A DNA stretch of 64,000 nucleotides, from NCBI GenBank assembly GCA_934754775.1, contig CAKVIM010000002.1, positions 183,283 through 247,282 on the forward strand. Direction: 5' to 3'. The translations under genes were made by a program, and so were the position numbers. The stretch comes from an uncultured Candidatus Melainabacteria bacterium (GTDB lineage: Bacteria > Cyanobacteriota > Vampirovibrionia > Gastranaerophilales > Gastranaerophilaceae). Below are positions 50,472-60,786 of the stretch, piece by piece. Under the pieces are notes generated by a model. It searched no databases, was not told where the DNA came from, and was given only the letters and a program-made list of their open reading frames with translations. Each line of letters opens with the position of its first letter. Positions within the stretch are counted from its first letter, which is position 1.

Positions 50472-51905
50472 TTAGATATTGTATGCAATAAATCTACAAA
50501 GCTCAATAAATTTCTCCGGATAAACACCAATAATCATTGTTACAACAACCGTTACAACAAGTACAAATTTTTGCGAAAAATTAGCATTCAAAAGCGGTAC
50601 AGAAGTATTTTTGTCACATTCTGCAAACATCGGAAGCAAAATTTTCAGATAATAATAAAGTGCCACAACCGTCAATATAAGCAATGCAAGCAAGAACGGA
50701 ACAAAGATTAAGCCGGAATTTGCAATAGCCGTGAACAAATAAATTTTTGCAATAAATCCTGAAGTTATCGGGATTCCTGCAAGAGCCAGAATTGAGATTG
50801 CATAAGCTCCCGTAAGTCCGTGGTTTCTATAGAAAATCCCTTTAAAATCCTGAACGTTCATAGAATTTTTGTCGCCATAAATATTCAAAAACGCAAAGAC
50901 CGAAATATTCATAATCACATAACAAGCCAGATAGAAAATAACGGTCGACAAGTTATAAACAGAAACAAGACTTGCTGCTAACAAAACATAAGAAGAGTTT
51001 GCGGATGCAGAGCATGCAAAAATAACTTTAACATTGTTATCTCTAATTGCATAAGTATTTGCCCAAAGTGCCGTAATCAAACTGATTATAGCAACAACAA
51101 AAGTTAATTCAAAGCTGCTGCTTAAAGGAAAAACCAAAAGTCTGCATAGAATACCAAAGATTGCAAGCTTAGGAATCGTAGACAAAAACGCCAATACAGA
51201 AGTTTCTGTACCTTTATAGACATCAATAACCCAGTTCGCAAACGGGAAGATTGCAAGTTTTGAGATTAAACCCAACACAATCATAATCGCAGAAACAGAG
51301 TACATGATTGAAGAATCTTGATTAGCGACAACTTCGTAGATTTTAGATAAGTTTAAAGAACCGGTTATTCCATATAAATAAGAAACACCAAACAAGAACA
51401 CTCCGCTTGAAATTGCAGAAGTAAGCAGATATTTAAAGCTTGCTTCTTTTGAATAATAACCTTTTGCAGAAGCTATCAAGAAATAAGTCGAAAAGCTCAT
51501 CAATTCAACTGATACAAACAAAGTCAGAAAATCATTTGCAGAAATTATATTCATCGCCGCAAAAATCGCACTCAAAAGTATTGCATGAAACGTGTATGCG
51601 TGGCGTTTTATCGTTTTTACGAGATTTTTCGTAATCAATGCAACAAAAAATCCGCACAACAAAATTGCAAAATCAAACAACAAAGTATAACTATCCGACA
51701 TCAAAGTGTTTCTAAATGCGAAATATTGAGGTTCTGTCTGAACAGTAGATAAAAATACAATGCTCAGAGCAATTCCCACGATAGAAATAAGTCGTGCAAA
51801 CCTGAATTTTCTCGGAGAAACAGACATTGACAAAACAAGCTGTAGGATTATGAAAAATCCCAGACAAGTTTGCGGAAGAAGTATATTAAATATATCGTTT
51901 AGCAT
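50472..51905 (-). CDS. nuoN: NADH-quinone oxidoreductase subunit N
   Basis: This 477-residue protein has about 14 membrane helices and belongs to the antiporter-like complex I family, with the conserved helix-breaking Lys and Pro region (LVSVELMSFSTYFLIA). It is the last subunit in the nuo order. The ribosome site is an AAGGAAAAG before the ATG. It forms a proton channel of the membrane arm. Confidence 0.93.
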   Translation of the reverse strand: MLNDIFNILLPQTCLGFFIILQLVLSMSVSPRKFRFARLISIVGIALSIVFLSTVQTEPQYFAFRNTLMSDSYTLLFDFAILLCGFFVALITKNLVKTIKRHAYTFHAILLSAIFAAMNIISANDFLTLFVSVELMSFSTYFLIASAKGYYSKEASFKYLLTSAISSGVFLFGVSYLYGITGSLNLSKIYEVVANQDSSIMYSVSAIMIVLGLISKLAIFPFANWVIDVYKGTETSVLAFLSTIPKLAIFGILCRLLVFPLSSSFELTFVVAIISLITALWANTYAIRDNNVKVIFACSASANSSYVLLAASLVSVYNLSTVIFYLACYVIMNISVFAFLNIYGDKNSMNVQDFKGIFYRNHGLTGAYAISILALAGIPITSGFIAKIYLFTAIANSGLIFVPFLLALLILTVVALYYYLKILLPMFAECDKNTSVPLLNANFSQKFVLVVTVVVTMIIGVYPEKFIELCRFIAYNI

Positions 51906-51917
51906 AACAACTTTTCC

Positions 51918-53408
51918 TTATCCTATCATCCCTAATATCGCATTCGGATACAACCCGAAAATTACAAGCCCTGCAAGAACTGCCGCCAATACAATAAACT
52001 CGTGAACCGAAATATCATTGACTTTCTCATATTCAAGTTTGAGTTCTGCAAAAAATCCTCGATGAAGAAATTTTAGCATATAGCAAGAGCTCAAAATCAA
52101 CAACGGCAAAGAGAACACCGCTACAAACTTAAGAACCTCAGACAAATCAGAATTCATCGCACCGATTATAGTTAAGATTTCGCTCACAAACGGTGCAAAA
52201 GCAGGAACGCCGATTGAAGCCAACACAATTAATGTCGCAAACCCGAACAGGCGTGGCATTACTGTTGCGATTCCGCCGAGAGAATTGATATCTCTGTTTT
52301 TAAATCTCAAATAAACAATTCCAGCAATCATAAACAGACCGCAAGTTACAAGTGCATGAGCTACCATATGGAATACGGAAGCTGAAAGCCCGATTTTATC
52401 AAAAGCACAAAGTCCCAAAAGTATCAGCCCCATATTTGAAATACTTGAATATGCAACAATACGTTTGATATCAGTTTGAGCATAAGCAATAAACGCCGTA
52501 TAAATAATATTGATTAACGCAAAAACAGCCAAAGTCGGTGCCATCCAATGGAAAGAGGTTGGCAAAGTTTCGTAGTTAAAACGATAAATCCCATAAGCAC
52601 CGGTTTTTAGCAAAATGCCTGCCAAAATCATACTCACAGGAGTCGGAGCGTTCGTATGTGCATCCGGAAGCCAAGTGTGCAAAGGCACAATCGGAAGTTT
52701 TACACCAAAACCTATCAAAATACAAATCGCAATCAGATTTTGAATATAATCAGGAATAGTCGAATCCAGTATGTCACCAAAATTTGCAGACAAAATACCG
52801 TTTGAAATAAAGTTATAATAATGCAGAAGCAGAATACCCAAAAGCATTATCATACTGCCTAAAAACGTAAACAAAACATATTTTACAGCGGATTTTTTTG
52901 CATTCTCAAAATGTTCTTCTTCCTCTTCTCTCCATTTCCCGCCAATCAAGAAATACGCAGGAATCAATTCTAATTCCCAGAACAAGAAAAACACGAACAT
53001 ATCAGACGCAGTAAAAATACCCAAAATTGACGCCATCAAAAGCAACAACATTGAGTAATAAAATTTATGGCTTCTTCGGATATTGAGTTTGCTTGCAAAT
53101 GCCGCAAGTAAAAATACGAACGAAGTTAAAACAGTCAATATCATTGACACAGCATCCAATTGGAAAATAAATTTAACCCCGATTGATTGCACCCAGTCTA
53201 AGCCGAAAAAGTGAATTTCACTAACATATGGATTAGCCGAATCAAAACATGCCAGCATCAAAACCGAATACAAAAAATGGAACAAACAAACGCCTTTAGT
53301 AAAACGTCGCACAACAATTTCATTCTTTGTAAACAACGGTGAAATCACAAAAAGTGACATCACAAGCGGTATAAAGATTAAAAATGGTATTGACAAAAAT
53401 ATATTCAT
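51918..53408 (-). CDS. nuoM: NADH-quinone oxidoreductase subunit M
   Basis: The protein has 496 residues and about 14 membrane helices. FLFWELELIPAYFLIG, LPIVPLHTWLPDAHTNAPTPVSMILAG and AYSSISNMGLILLGL are the NuoM signatures. It has the catalytic Glu/Lys for proton transfer in the WELELIP helix. It lies 60 bp after nuoL. Confidence 0.96.
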   Translation of the reverse strand: MNIFLSIPFLIFIPLVMSLFVISPLFTKNEIVVRRFTKGVCLFHFLYSVLMLACFDSANPYVSEIHFFGLDWVQSIGVKFIFQLDAVSMILTVLTSFVFLLAAFASKLNIRRSHKFYYSMLLLLMASILGIFTASDMFVFFLFWELELIPAYFLIGGKWREEEEEHFENAKKSAVKYVLFTFLGSMIMLLGILLLHYYNFISNGILSANFGDILDSTIPDYIQNLIAICILIGFGVKLPIVPLHTWLPDAHTNAPTPVSMILAGILLKTGAYGIYRFNYETLPTSFHWMAPTLAVFALINIIYTAFIAYAQTDIKRIVAYSSISNMGLILLGLCAFDKIGLSASVFHMVAHALVTCGLFMIAGIVYLRFKNRDINSLGGIATVMPRLFGFATLIVLASIGVPAFAPFVSEILTIIGAMNSDLSEVLKFVAVFSLPLLILSSCYMLKFLHRGFFAELKLEYEKVNDISVHEFIVLAAVLAGLVIFGLYPNAILGMIG

Positions 53409-53467
53409 TTAGTTTCTCCGTATTTGGTTTTTCTTACTCAAATTTTTACTCTTCTCTGGAGCAATAA

Positions 53468-55294
53468 CTACCCGACTCCCATTTGGCTTAGCACCATTGT
53501 ATACGTTATTATCACTAACGTTATAACTATTGTAACTAAAATAAACGCATAGGCATTATATGTCTGAACGTTTCCGCTCTGCAATATTGAATCGGTTTCA
53601 GAAAGCTTCTTAAACCCGCTCGTCACGGCGTTCACAGTTCCGTTCATAATCCTTGTTTCCACAAAATCTGCTACTCTTACGCTTAATCTCAAAAGTTGAA
53701 CAAATGGTTTGTAATTATTCAAAATCCGAGTATCAACAAAATCGCAAGCTTCAGCCACTTTTGCATAAACAAAGCTCAAAATACTATTATAAAATTTTTC
53801 TAAAAGTTTTGGAGTTTCATTTAATTTAGTTAAGTAGTTTTTTATGTAACATAAATAAACCACAATCCAACCTGCGAGTGCCATGTAAAAAGGCTCTGCA
53901 ATCTTGTATTCGGCATGGCGTCTTATGAAAAAATAAAAAGCGATATTCAAAATAAACAGAAACGCTATCGGCAAATATTCCGCCCAATCAACTTTGTTCT
54001 CGAGTTTTTCGTCCAAAATCATCAAAATAGAAATTCTTATTATATAAAAAGCAGTCAAGAATGAGACGACACAAAAAGCAACCGCACCAAATCCGCCCAA
54101 AGCAGTATAGATAAGCTCTTTTGCAACCATGCCGGAGAAGATTAAGCCGGAAAGACTCAATGCCCCCAATAAGAAGGTTACATAGCCCACATAACTGTTT
54201 TTGGTATCAAGAGATAAAAACAGCATTGATTTAATAAGAGCGTGTGCTATCAAAAATACAACCGCTGCTTTTACGTTTTGGGTTCCCACAGCCAAAAACA
54301 TCAGCCCTAAGTTTGCAGAAGTAGAATACGCAAGAACTTTTTTAGGATGAGTTTCAATAGATGCTAAAACTGAGCAAACAACTGCAGTTAAGAGTCCAAG
54401 CCCTATTATAAACACGAGCAAATTATTATCCAGACTGAAAAACGGCAGCATTCTAATCAGCAAATAAACGCCAGCTACAACCATTGTAGCAGAGTGAAGC
54501 AAAGCACTCACCGGCAATTTTGCTTCCATTGCATCCTGTAACCACGTATAGAAAGGAAATTGTGCTGATTTTACCGCAGCTGCAATTATAAATAGCCCAC
54601 AAATTAAGTAAAACATTGGCGTTGATGTGTACGCAGATAACAGAGTCGAAATAGCATTCATATCTTCGAAAGAAAGAGTTGCAAACGAAAAATTCCCCGC
54701 ATAATTATACATGAAATAAGAAACAGAGATTATGCCCGCAATCAAGGCTGTATCACCAATTCGGTTCATCAAAAATACTCGCCTTGAAGCTTCGGATTTT
54801 TCTTGTTTCTTATAATCAAATCCGATTAACAAATACGACATCACGCCGACAAGTTCCCAGAAAAAATACATCTGGAAAAGATTTGGGCTAAACAAAAGCC
54901 CTGCCATTGTGAAGTTAAACATATTCAAATAAGCGAAAAATCTGTAATTTTTCTCTTCATTTTTCATATAAGAAATCGCAAAAATTTGGATAAAGAAACT
55001 TATAACAAAAAGGCAAAGTGCAACAAGGAGCGAAAGTTTGTCAATATGAACTCCGCAAGTAATTGCAAAATTATTTATCTTAATAAACGGGAAACTCTGT
55101 TCAATCGTCTCACCAACCTTCAAAAGACTCACCGAACAAAGCAATGCTCCAAGAAATGAGGACAAAAGCGTCAACATATAAATAATTCTTTTATTAACAT
55201 AAACAGAGAAAAACCTTCCGCCCATTATGATTAAAAATATCCATAATGGAAGAAGTAATATTAAATAAGTGTTGTCCAAAATTATGTCTGACAA
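53468..55294 (-). CDS. nuoL: NADH-quinone oxidoreductase subunit L
   Basis: The protein has 608 residues, the largest antiporter-like subunit. MYFFWELVGVMSYLLIGFDY, FPFYTWLQDAMEAKLPVSALLHSATMV-type signature and a long C-terminal helical extension are present. It ends the distal membrane arm. The stop is 3 bp before the nuoM side gap of 60 bp. Confidence 0.96.
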   Translation of the reverse strand: MSDIILDNTYLILLLPLWIFLIIMGGRFFSVYVNKRIIYMLTLLSSFLGALLCSVSLLKVGETIEQSFPFIKINNFAITCGVHIDKLSLLVALCLFVISFFIQIFAISYMKNEEKNYRFFAYLNMFNFTMAGLLFSPNLFQMYFFWELVGVMSYLLIGFDYKKQEKSEASRRVFLMNRIGDTALIAGIISVSYFMYNYAGNFSFATLSFEDMNAISTLLSAYTSTPMFYLICGLFIIAAAVKSAQFPFYTWLQDAMEAKLPVSALLHSATMVVAGVYLLIRMLPFFSLDNNLLVFIIGLGLLTAVVCSVLASIETHPKKVLAYSTSANLGLMFLAVGTQNVKAAVVFLIAHALIKSMLFLSLDTKNSYVGYVTFLLGALSLSGLIFSGMVAKELIYTALGGFGAVAFCVVSFLTAFYIIRISILMILDEKLENKVDWAEYLPIAFLFILNIAFYFFIRRHAEYKIAEPFYMALAGWIVVYLCYIKNYLTKLNETPKLLEKFYNSILSFVYAKVAEACDFVDTRILNNYKPFVQLLRLSVRVADFVETRIMNGTVNAVTSGFKKLSETDSILQSGNVQTYNAYAFILVTIVITLVIITYTMVLSQMGVG

Positions 55295-55296
55295 AT

Positions 55297-55596
55297 TTAC
55301 AAATCTCCGTATTTTTCTATATTATCACTCTCTTTTTTCCAAAACATCAGATAAAAGATATACAACGCAACTGCCAATTCTACAGCACCAAGAGCTATAT
55401 AAAACAAAGATATTATATACCCTTCGTAATTTATGTTGTCACAATACGTTGCAAAAGTTATGAAATTTATGTTTACACCAAGGAGCATAAATTCAATCGA
55501 AATCAAAATCTTGATAACACTTTTTAACAAAACCGAACCCAAAAGCCCGATTAGGAAAAGCAACAGACCTATAAATAAGTAGTGGTAGATAGTCAT
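55297..55596 (-). CDS. nuoK: NADH-quinone oxidoreductase subunit K
   Basis: The protein has 99 residues with three membrane helices and the two glutamates of the proton path (SIEFMLLGVN and GAVELAVAL). The ATG at 55596 is taken because the upstream candidate is TTG. It directly precedes nuoL. Confidence 0.95.
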   Translation of the reverse strand: MTIYHYLFIGLLLFLIGLLGSVLLKSVIKILISIEFMLLGVNINFITFATYCDNINYEGYIISLFYIALGAVELAVALYIFYLMFWKKESDNIEKYGDL

Positions 55597-55620
55597 AATA
55601 TCCAAAAGAATAAAAGCGTC

Positions 55621-56151
55621 TTATTCTTTTTTTCCACCCCTCCTTTCCAACATTGAGATTCCCGCAATCACAATCAGCAATAATAGTGACACAAGCTCAA
55701 ACGCCCATACATAATCTACAAAAATTCCTTTTGCGAACGCAAAAATGTTATCATAAGATGTCATCTGAACCATATCCATCAAGTGGAATGTATCAGGCAT
55801 CATAACAAGTGACATCATTATCAAATAAACAAACGCCAAAACAAAGATTGCTGCACACATCAGAGTTACATACGGGAGAGCAAATTTCTTTGAAGCAGGC
55901 TCTTCCTTATTGGCTTTTCCTCGAAACATTATTGAAACGCCAATAATCACCGGAACTGCAAGTCCATAAACCGCAGCCTGCATAATAGCGTTATATTCAG
56001 AGCCAAGAACAAAAAAGAATACCGCACCAAAAAAGAATACCAAAATTGCCCAAAGAAGCGAATAAATAACATTCTTTGCAAATAATGAAAGCAGAGCAAA
56101 CGAAATTATGCAAACTGACGCTATATAAAATATTACAGGATTATTCAGCAT
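55621..56151 (-). CDS. nuoJ: NADH-quinone oxidoreductase subunit J
   Basis: The protein has 176 residues with five membrane helices; VIYSLLWAILVFFFGAVFFFVLGSEYNA-type region and AVPVIIGVSIMF match NuoJ. The ATG at 56151 has GAGGAG before it and overlaps nuoI by 11 bp. Confidence 0.93.
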   Translation of the reverse strand: MLNNPVIFYIASVCIISFALLSLFAKNVIYSLLWAILVFFFGAVFFFVLGSEYNAIMQAAVYGLAVPVIIGVSIMFRGKANKEEPASKKFALPYVTLMCAAIFVLAFVYLIMMSLVMMPDTFHLMDMVQMTSYDNIFAFAKGIFVDYVWAFELVSLLLLIVIAGISMLERRGGKKE

Positions 56152-56512
56152 AATTTTTCTCCTCATACATCAAAACCAAATCCTCACGCTTATCAGTCGC
56201 AAGCTCGTATTCCTGCGTCATTCTAACAGCTGCCTTAGGACAATGATAAACGCAATTTCCACAAAAAATACATTTCTTCAAATCAATTTTGTAAACAGTT
56301 TTTTCAACTCCCTTTTCAACACTGATTGCACCGGTCGGGCAAACTTTTTGACAAATTCTGCAACCGATACAGCCCTTCACTTCAAGTTTCCCTCGGAATT
56401 GATCATTCAACTCACGTCGTTTTTCCGGATATTCAAGAGTTACAGGTTTTCTAAATAAATGCTTAAAAACTGTCCACATACCTTCCCACAATGCCTTAAT
56501 CTCGTTTAGCAT
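56141..56512 (-). CDS. nuoI: NADH-quinone oxidoreductase subunit I (2[4Fe-4S])
   Basis: The protein has 123 residues with two ferredoxin motifs, CIGCRICQKVCP and CIFCGNCVYHCP, each binding a [4Fe-4S] cluster. It is shorter than most NuoI. It passes electrons from the donor side towards NuoB. It overlaps nuoH by 7 bp. Confidence 0.96.
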   Translation of the reverse strand: MLNEIKALWEGMWTVFKHLFRKPVTLEYPEKRRELNDQFRGKLEVKGCIGCRICQKVCPTGAISVEKGVEKTVYKIDLKKCIFCGNCVYHCPKAAVRMTQEYELATDKREDLVLMYEEKNYAE

Positions 56513-57570
56513 AACTGACCTCCAAACTTAATTAAAACCATTGCCAAAAGATTCAATATTGAGATAGGAAGCAGATACGCCCAAGAAAATTTCAGCAAAT
56601 CAAAAGACGCCAATCTCGGTAAAGTCGCTCTTATCCAAATCATAACAAATATTATCAAACCGGCTTTCAAAAACAGCCAAAAAGCTTGCTCAAAATAAAC
56701 AAGGAATGATGAGCCGAACAAATATTTTCCAAACGGAGAAAGATATCCGCCCAAAAACAAAATCGCTATAAACATTGAGTTTGCAAACATCATAGCGTAT
56801 TCACTAAGATAAAATATTGCAAATCTCATGCCGGAATACTCGGTATTGTATCCGCAAATCAACTCGCTTTCAGCTTCCGGCAAATCAAACGGACAACGAT
56901 TTAGCTCCGCCAAAATTGAGATAAACATGATTACAAACCCGATAATACAAGGGAAAACGAACCACGCAAACAATCCGGAGCTTTGAGCAAGCGTTATTAA
57001 AGTCATGTTCATTGAAGAAGCGAGAGTTACCACGGATAATACAACAAAAGTTATCGGAAGTTCGTAGCTCAAAACCTGTGCGATGCTTCGCATCGCACCC
57101 ATAAGCGAATACTTATTATTACTTGCCCATCCTGCAAGGAAAATACTCAACACAGGGAAAGCCGCCAACACAAGATACAAAATCACATTTGTTTGAGTGT
57201 TCACAAACGTGAATTCTGAACTGTATGGAATTATCCCAACTGCTGCAAAGACAGGCACAAAAACAAGTACCGGTGCGAGATTAAAAAGAATTCTATCCAC
57301 ACGATTTGGAGTAATATTTTCTTTACACAAAAGTTTTAACGCATCTGCAACCGTTTGCAGTAAACCCCAGTACCCGACTCTATTCGGCCCTTTTCTTTGA
57401 GTAAAAAATCCCAATAATTTACGTTCAACTAACACAAGGACAAGCACAACCAAAAGAAGAGCCACTGCAACTACGCAAAATGGAATAAAGTAGAAAGTTA
57501 TATCCCCAAAAAGCTTAGGAATATTGTGTTTTGCTAAAAATTCTATATACAAGAAATAAAGATAATTCAC
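56506..57570 (-). CDS. nuoH: NADH-quinone oxidoreductase subunit H
   Basis: The protein has 354 residues with about eight membrane helices. ERKLLGFFTQRKGPNRVGYWG and RCPFDLPEAESELICGYNTEY are the defining motifs of the quinone-site subunit. Confidence 0.97.
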   Translation of the reverse strand: MNYLYFLYIEFLAKHNIPKLFGDITFYFIPFCVVAVALLLVVLVLVLVERKLLGFFTQRKGPNRVGYWGLLQTVADALKLLCKENITPNRVDRILFNLAPVLVFVPVFAAVGIIPYSSEFTFVNTQTNVILYLVLAAFPVLSIFLAGWASNNKYSLMGAMRSIAQVLSYELPITFVVLSVVTLASSMNMTLITLAQSSGLFAWFVFPCIIGFVIMFISILAELNRCPFDLPEAESELICGYNTEYSGMRFAIFYLSEYAMMFANSMFIAILFLGGYLSPFGKYLFGSSFLVYFEQAFWLFLKAGLIIFVMIWIRATLPRLASFDLLKFSWAYLLPISILNLLAMVLIKFGGQLC

Positions 57571-57572
57571 TT

Positions 57573-58664
57573 CTACTTATCGACCTCCGGCAAAATTATA
57601 TCTAAAGAAGCGGCAATTGCAATAGCGTCATTTAGGTATTCTCCGATCAACAATTCCCTCAAAAGGTTCACAGAATAATACGAACCCGTACGCCATTTCA
57701 GCCGATATGGCTTATCTGTGCCGTCCGAGCGAACATAACAGCATGCCAAACCTCTAGGGGCTTCAATTTGAGAATAATAATCGCCTTCCGGAAGCTTAAG
57801 ATTAATCGGATTAATCAATCTCTGTTTCAATTCGGGAGCTTTTTTTAAATAGTCTAAAGCTTGATGAATTATATTCATGCTCTCTTTGATTTCAAGAATT
57901 CGAGCCTTATACCTTGCCCAAGCGTCTTTTCCATCTAGTACAACAGGTTTGAAGTCAAAACCTTTATACAAAGAATCCTGCTCTCTATAATCATAGTCAA
58001 ATCCGCTCGCCCTCAAATTTACACCCGTAATTGCATAATTAAAAGCCGTTTTTTGCTCAAGAATCCCTTTATTCTTAGTTCTTCTCAAAACAATCGGATT
58101 ATCGGTAATGATTTTTTCATAGTCATCCAATTTTTTAGGCAAAATTCCAAGGATTTCTTCCACATCCTCAAGATAAGCAATATCACGTCTTACCCCGCCG
58201 AACACAAAATAATTGTACATCATTCTCTGACCGGTTAAGCATTCAAAATACCGCAAAATCATTTCACGTTCTCTAAACACATAGAAAAACGGAGAAACCG
58301 CACCCAAATCCATTAGAAACGCACCAATCCACAACAAGTGCGAAGAAATTCGGTTAAGTTCAAGCAACATAACTCTTATAGCCCGCACCTTATCCGAAAG
58401 CTCAACCCCTTTAGCCTTTTCAACTATGTCGCAAAAGAGTTGGGAATAGAAAAATCCCGCCAAATAATCAATTCTGTCAACAGTCGGCAAATACTGGACA
58501 TAATTGAGCTTTTCAGCCATTTTTTCCATTCCACGATGAAGATACCCGACATCAGGTTCGCACGACAAAATCTTCTCCCCTTCAAGCTCGAGAAGAAGTC
58601 GCAGAACCCCGTGTGTAGAAGGGTGCTGAGGCCCAAGATTAAGTTTAAGCTTTCTCATCGTCAT
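57573..58664 (-). CDS. nuoD: NADH-quinone oxidoreductase subunit D
   Basis: The protein has 363 residues. LGPQHPSTHGVLRLLLELEGE at the N-terminus (split here: GPQHPSTHG then LELEGE) and a DVGYLHRGMEK block are the quinone-site signatures; the C-terminus ends SLDIILPEVDK. The ATG at 58664 fits a GAGG ribosome site; ATG 58658 is also possible. It overlaps nuoC by 20 bp. Confidence 0.96.
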   Translation of the reverse strand: MTMRKLKLNLGPQHPSTHGVLRLLLELEGEKILSCEPDVGYLHRGMEKMAEKLNYVQYLPTVDRIDYLAGFFYSQLFCDIVEKAKGVELSDKVRAIRVMLLELNRISSHLLWIGAFLMDLGAVSPFFYVFREREMILRYFECLTGQRMMYNYFVFGGVRRDIAYLEDVEEILGILPKKLDDYEKIITDNPIVLRRTKNKGILEQKTAFNYAITGVNLRASGFDYDYREQDSLYKGFDFKPVVLDGKDAWARYKARILEIKESMNIIHQALDYLKKAPELKQRLINPINLKLPEGDYYSQIEAPRGLACCYVRSDGTDKPYRLKWRTGSYYSVNLLRELLIGEYLNDAIAIAASLDIILPEVDK

Positions 58665-59079
58665 TCCACGCTAACCTCGTATCATCCTGCACATAATCTT
58701 TGCGAAGCGGAAACCCCTTCCAATCTTCAGGCATATAAAGCCGTTTCAAGTTTTCATTACCGAGAAATTTCACCCCAAATAAGTCAAAAATCTCGTTTTC
58801 ATCAGCTTGAGCGGATTTAAAAATATCCACAATGCTCTCGGCTTCATCTTTTACAGTAATAGAAAGAAACAAATCCTCTTCATCCGCAGTCGAATACATA
58901 TGATAAATCAGTTCTGTATTGCCTTCCTGAACGTCTACAGCAATGATTTCTTTCAAAATATCGTATGTATAATTTTCCACGACAAATTTTATTACATCGT
59001 GCAATTGTGATTTTATAATTATTTTATTTCCATCGAGTTCGCAATCTTCGAAAACTCTCATAAATTCTTTCCAATTCAT
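58645..59079 (-). CDS. nuoC: NADH-quinone oxidoreductase subunit C
   Basis: This is a 144-residue subunit with the family end [17 protein letters not shown]. It is of the short, unfused type. GGAGGTACGCA precedes the ATG, a strong ribosome site. It overlaps nuoB by 4 bp. Confidence 0.95.
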   Translation of the reverse strand: MNWKEFMRVFEDCELDGNKIIIKSQLHDVIKFVVENYTYDILKEIIAVDVQEGNTELIYHMYSTADEEDLFLSITVKDEAESIVDIFKSAQADENEIFDLFGVKFLGNENLKRLYMPEDWKGFPLRKDYVQDDTRLAWNDDEKA

Positions 59080-59609
59080 TGCGTACCTCCTTTGTGTTCC
59101 AATATTCCGTTCTTTTCTTCCAAATTAGAAGTATGAGAATCAACAAACTTTTTTCTATCCGATAAAGATTCTTTTTTAATCTTTTCCTGCAACTTTCTTA
59201 TGGCATCTATCAAGGCTTCCGGACGTGGCGGACACATAGGCAAATAAATATCCACAGGGATAATCTTGTCAATCCCGTTTACTACAGAATAAGAAGTTTC
59301 TGCGAACATTCCACCGCCACAAGTGCAAGCCCCCATTGCGATTACATATTTTGGTTCAGGCATTTGCTCATACAGTCTTAGTAACACAGGTGCCATTTTG
59401 TGCGTAATCGTTCCCGCACAAATCAGCAAATCAGCCTGACGAGGCGAACCTCGAAAAACTTCAGAACCAAATCTTGCGATATCATTATCAGAAGCAACCG
59501 TCTGCATCATCTCAATTCCACAGCAAGATGTTGCAAAAGTAAGCGGCCAAAGAGAATTAGCCCTGCTCCAGTTTAAAATATAATCAATTGAAGTCACTAC
59601 AAAACTCAT
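59076..59609 (-). CDS. nuoB: NADH-quinone oxidoreductase subunit B (N2 cluster)
   Basis: The protein has 177 residues. The N2 cluster cysteines are in [16 protein letters not shown] and MCPPRPE. The ATG at 59609 follows GAGGTGGCT and overlaps the nuoA stop by one base; the GTG nine bases earlier is less likely. The C-terminal region has a family-atypical polar tail. Confidence 0.96.
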   Translation of the reverse strand: MSFVVTSIDYILNWSRANSLWPLTFATSCCGIEMMQTVASDNDIARFGSEVFRGSPRQADLLICAGTITHKMAPVLLRLYEQMPEPKYVIAMGACTCGGGMFAETSYSVVNGIDKIIPVDIYLPMCPPRPEALIDAIRKLQEKIKKESLSDRKKFVDSHTSNLEEKNGILEHKGGTQ

Positions 59610-59962
59610 TACAGCCACCTCAACATTTTCTTATTAATCGCAAAAAACAGTCCGCCCAGCAATATTAATACAAAAACAAACGCCTCAATTACAGCAAACA
59701 AACCCAGCGAACCGATTGACGCCGCAAATGGATAAAGAAAAATTGTTTCTATATCAAATATCAAAAACATTATCGCATAATTAAAATACTTAACATCAAA
59801 CTCTATTCTTGCGTCAGACACAGGCGTCATACCGCATTCGTAAGTTTCATTTTTTATTCGGCTGCTCTTTTTATATTGGCAGACAAAACCCGCCAACACC
59901 ATTATTATCGCAAACAATGTCGAAAGTATTATGAATATTGACAAGCAAACCAGTTCTTTCAT
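59609..59962 (-). CDS. nuoA: NADH-quinone oxidoreductase subunit A
   Basis: The protein has 117 residues with three membrane helices and the family motif [20 protein letters not shown], including the SDARIxF element. It is the first gene of the nuo operon; AAAGGATTAATAAG gives the ribosome site. Confidence 0.95.
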   Translation of the reverse strand: MKELVCLSIFIILSTLFAIIMVLAGFVCQYKKSSRIKNETYECGMTPVSDARIEFDVKYFNYAIMFLIFDIETIFLYPFAASIGSLGLFAVIEAFVFVLILLGGLFFAINKKMLRWL

Positions 59963-60004
59963 CTTATTAATCCTTTGAAACTATTTTACTAAAAAATTTC
60001 TTGA

Positions 60005-60010
60005 TATAAT
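60005..60010 (+). promoter_or_regulatory. Putative -10 of the secreted TPR gene
   Basis: TATAAT lies 33 bp before the ATG at 60043 within TTGATATAATAG. No good -35 is visible at the right distance, so confidence is low. Confidence 0.4.
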
Positions 60011-60042
60011 AGATATTATTATGGAATATTAAGTTAAATTAT

Positions 60043-60681
60043 ATGCGACAACTGATTAAAATTTTACTAATATCTTTTATATTTTGTATTTTTATTGCAC
60101 CGGCTCATTCTGCAATACAAGGTGGGCTTGAGTATACAATTCCGATTGACTATTCTAAACTCAGCGAAGAAGAACTACAAGCTAAAGCTGGAATATATTA
60201 TAACCTCGCTCTCAAATCCGGAACCCTAAATGAAGATATGACAGCGGCTTTGAACCTTTATCACATGTTGGCACACAAAAATCCGCAAAATGTAATGTAT
60301 CTTACACGACTTGGCACACTCTACGATATTGCAGGAAAAGACCGATATGCAAAAGGTGCTTTTTTTGACGCAATGGGGATTAAGCCAAACGAACCCGAAG
60401 CATACTTCAGACTCGGCGAATTCTACTACAAACGCCAATTATACAAACGTGCCTTGAGATATTACAAAGACGCTTACCGTCTGGGTTACATGAATAATTA
60501 CGAAACTCTTTACAAGATTGGCGACATTTACGAAAAGTTTGGCGACACGCAAGCTGCGATTAGATTTTTGCAATCTGCAGGTGAAACTAATCCGAACTCA
60601 GAATTAGACAAAAAGATTACACGACTCCGCAACTCAGACAGGCTAAATCAAGAATATTATTCCAACACAAGAATTCATTAA
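60043..60681 (+). CDS. Secreted TPR-repeat protein
   Basis: The protein has 212 residues. A signal peptide (RQLIKILLISFIFCIFIAPAHS) is cleaved probably after AHSA, then about four TPR units follow (residues 50-190; PEAYFRLGEFYYKRQLYKRA is typical). It is likely periplasmic and a scaffold. It is divergent from nuoA; there is no direct functional clue. Confidence 0.78.
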   Translation: MRQLIKILLISFIFCIFIAPAHSAIQGGLEYTIPIDYSKLSEEELQAKAGIYYNLALKSGTLNEDMTAALNLYHMLAHKNPQNVMYLTRLGTLYDIAGKDRYAKGAFFDAMGIKPNEPEAYFRLGEFYYKRQLYKRALRYYKDAYRLGYMNNYETLYKIGDIYEKFGDTQAAIRFLQSAGETNPNSELDKKITRLRNSDRLNQEYYSNTRIH

Positions 60682-60726
60682 CAAGCCGATTTTCAGTTGA
60701 TTGACACCGCAACATCTAAGATTTAA

Positions 60727-60756
60727 TTGGACAGCAACGACTTTTTGAGGTAAAAT
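60727..60756 (+). promoter_or_regulatory. Promoter of mraY
   Basis: TTGGAC (60727-60732), 18 bp and TAAAAT (60751-60756) precede the AAGGAG ribosome site of mraY. Confidence 0.55.
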
Positions 60757-60786
60757 TAAACCAAAAATAATAAGGAGAAGTTGAAT

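Noticed and set aside
60701-60729. TTGACA at 60701 as the mraY -35 element.
   Set aside because: The hexamer at the proper distance (TAATTG) is a poor -10; the TTGGAC/TAAAAT pair downstream fits better.
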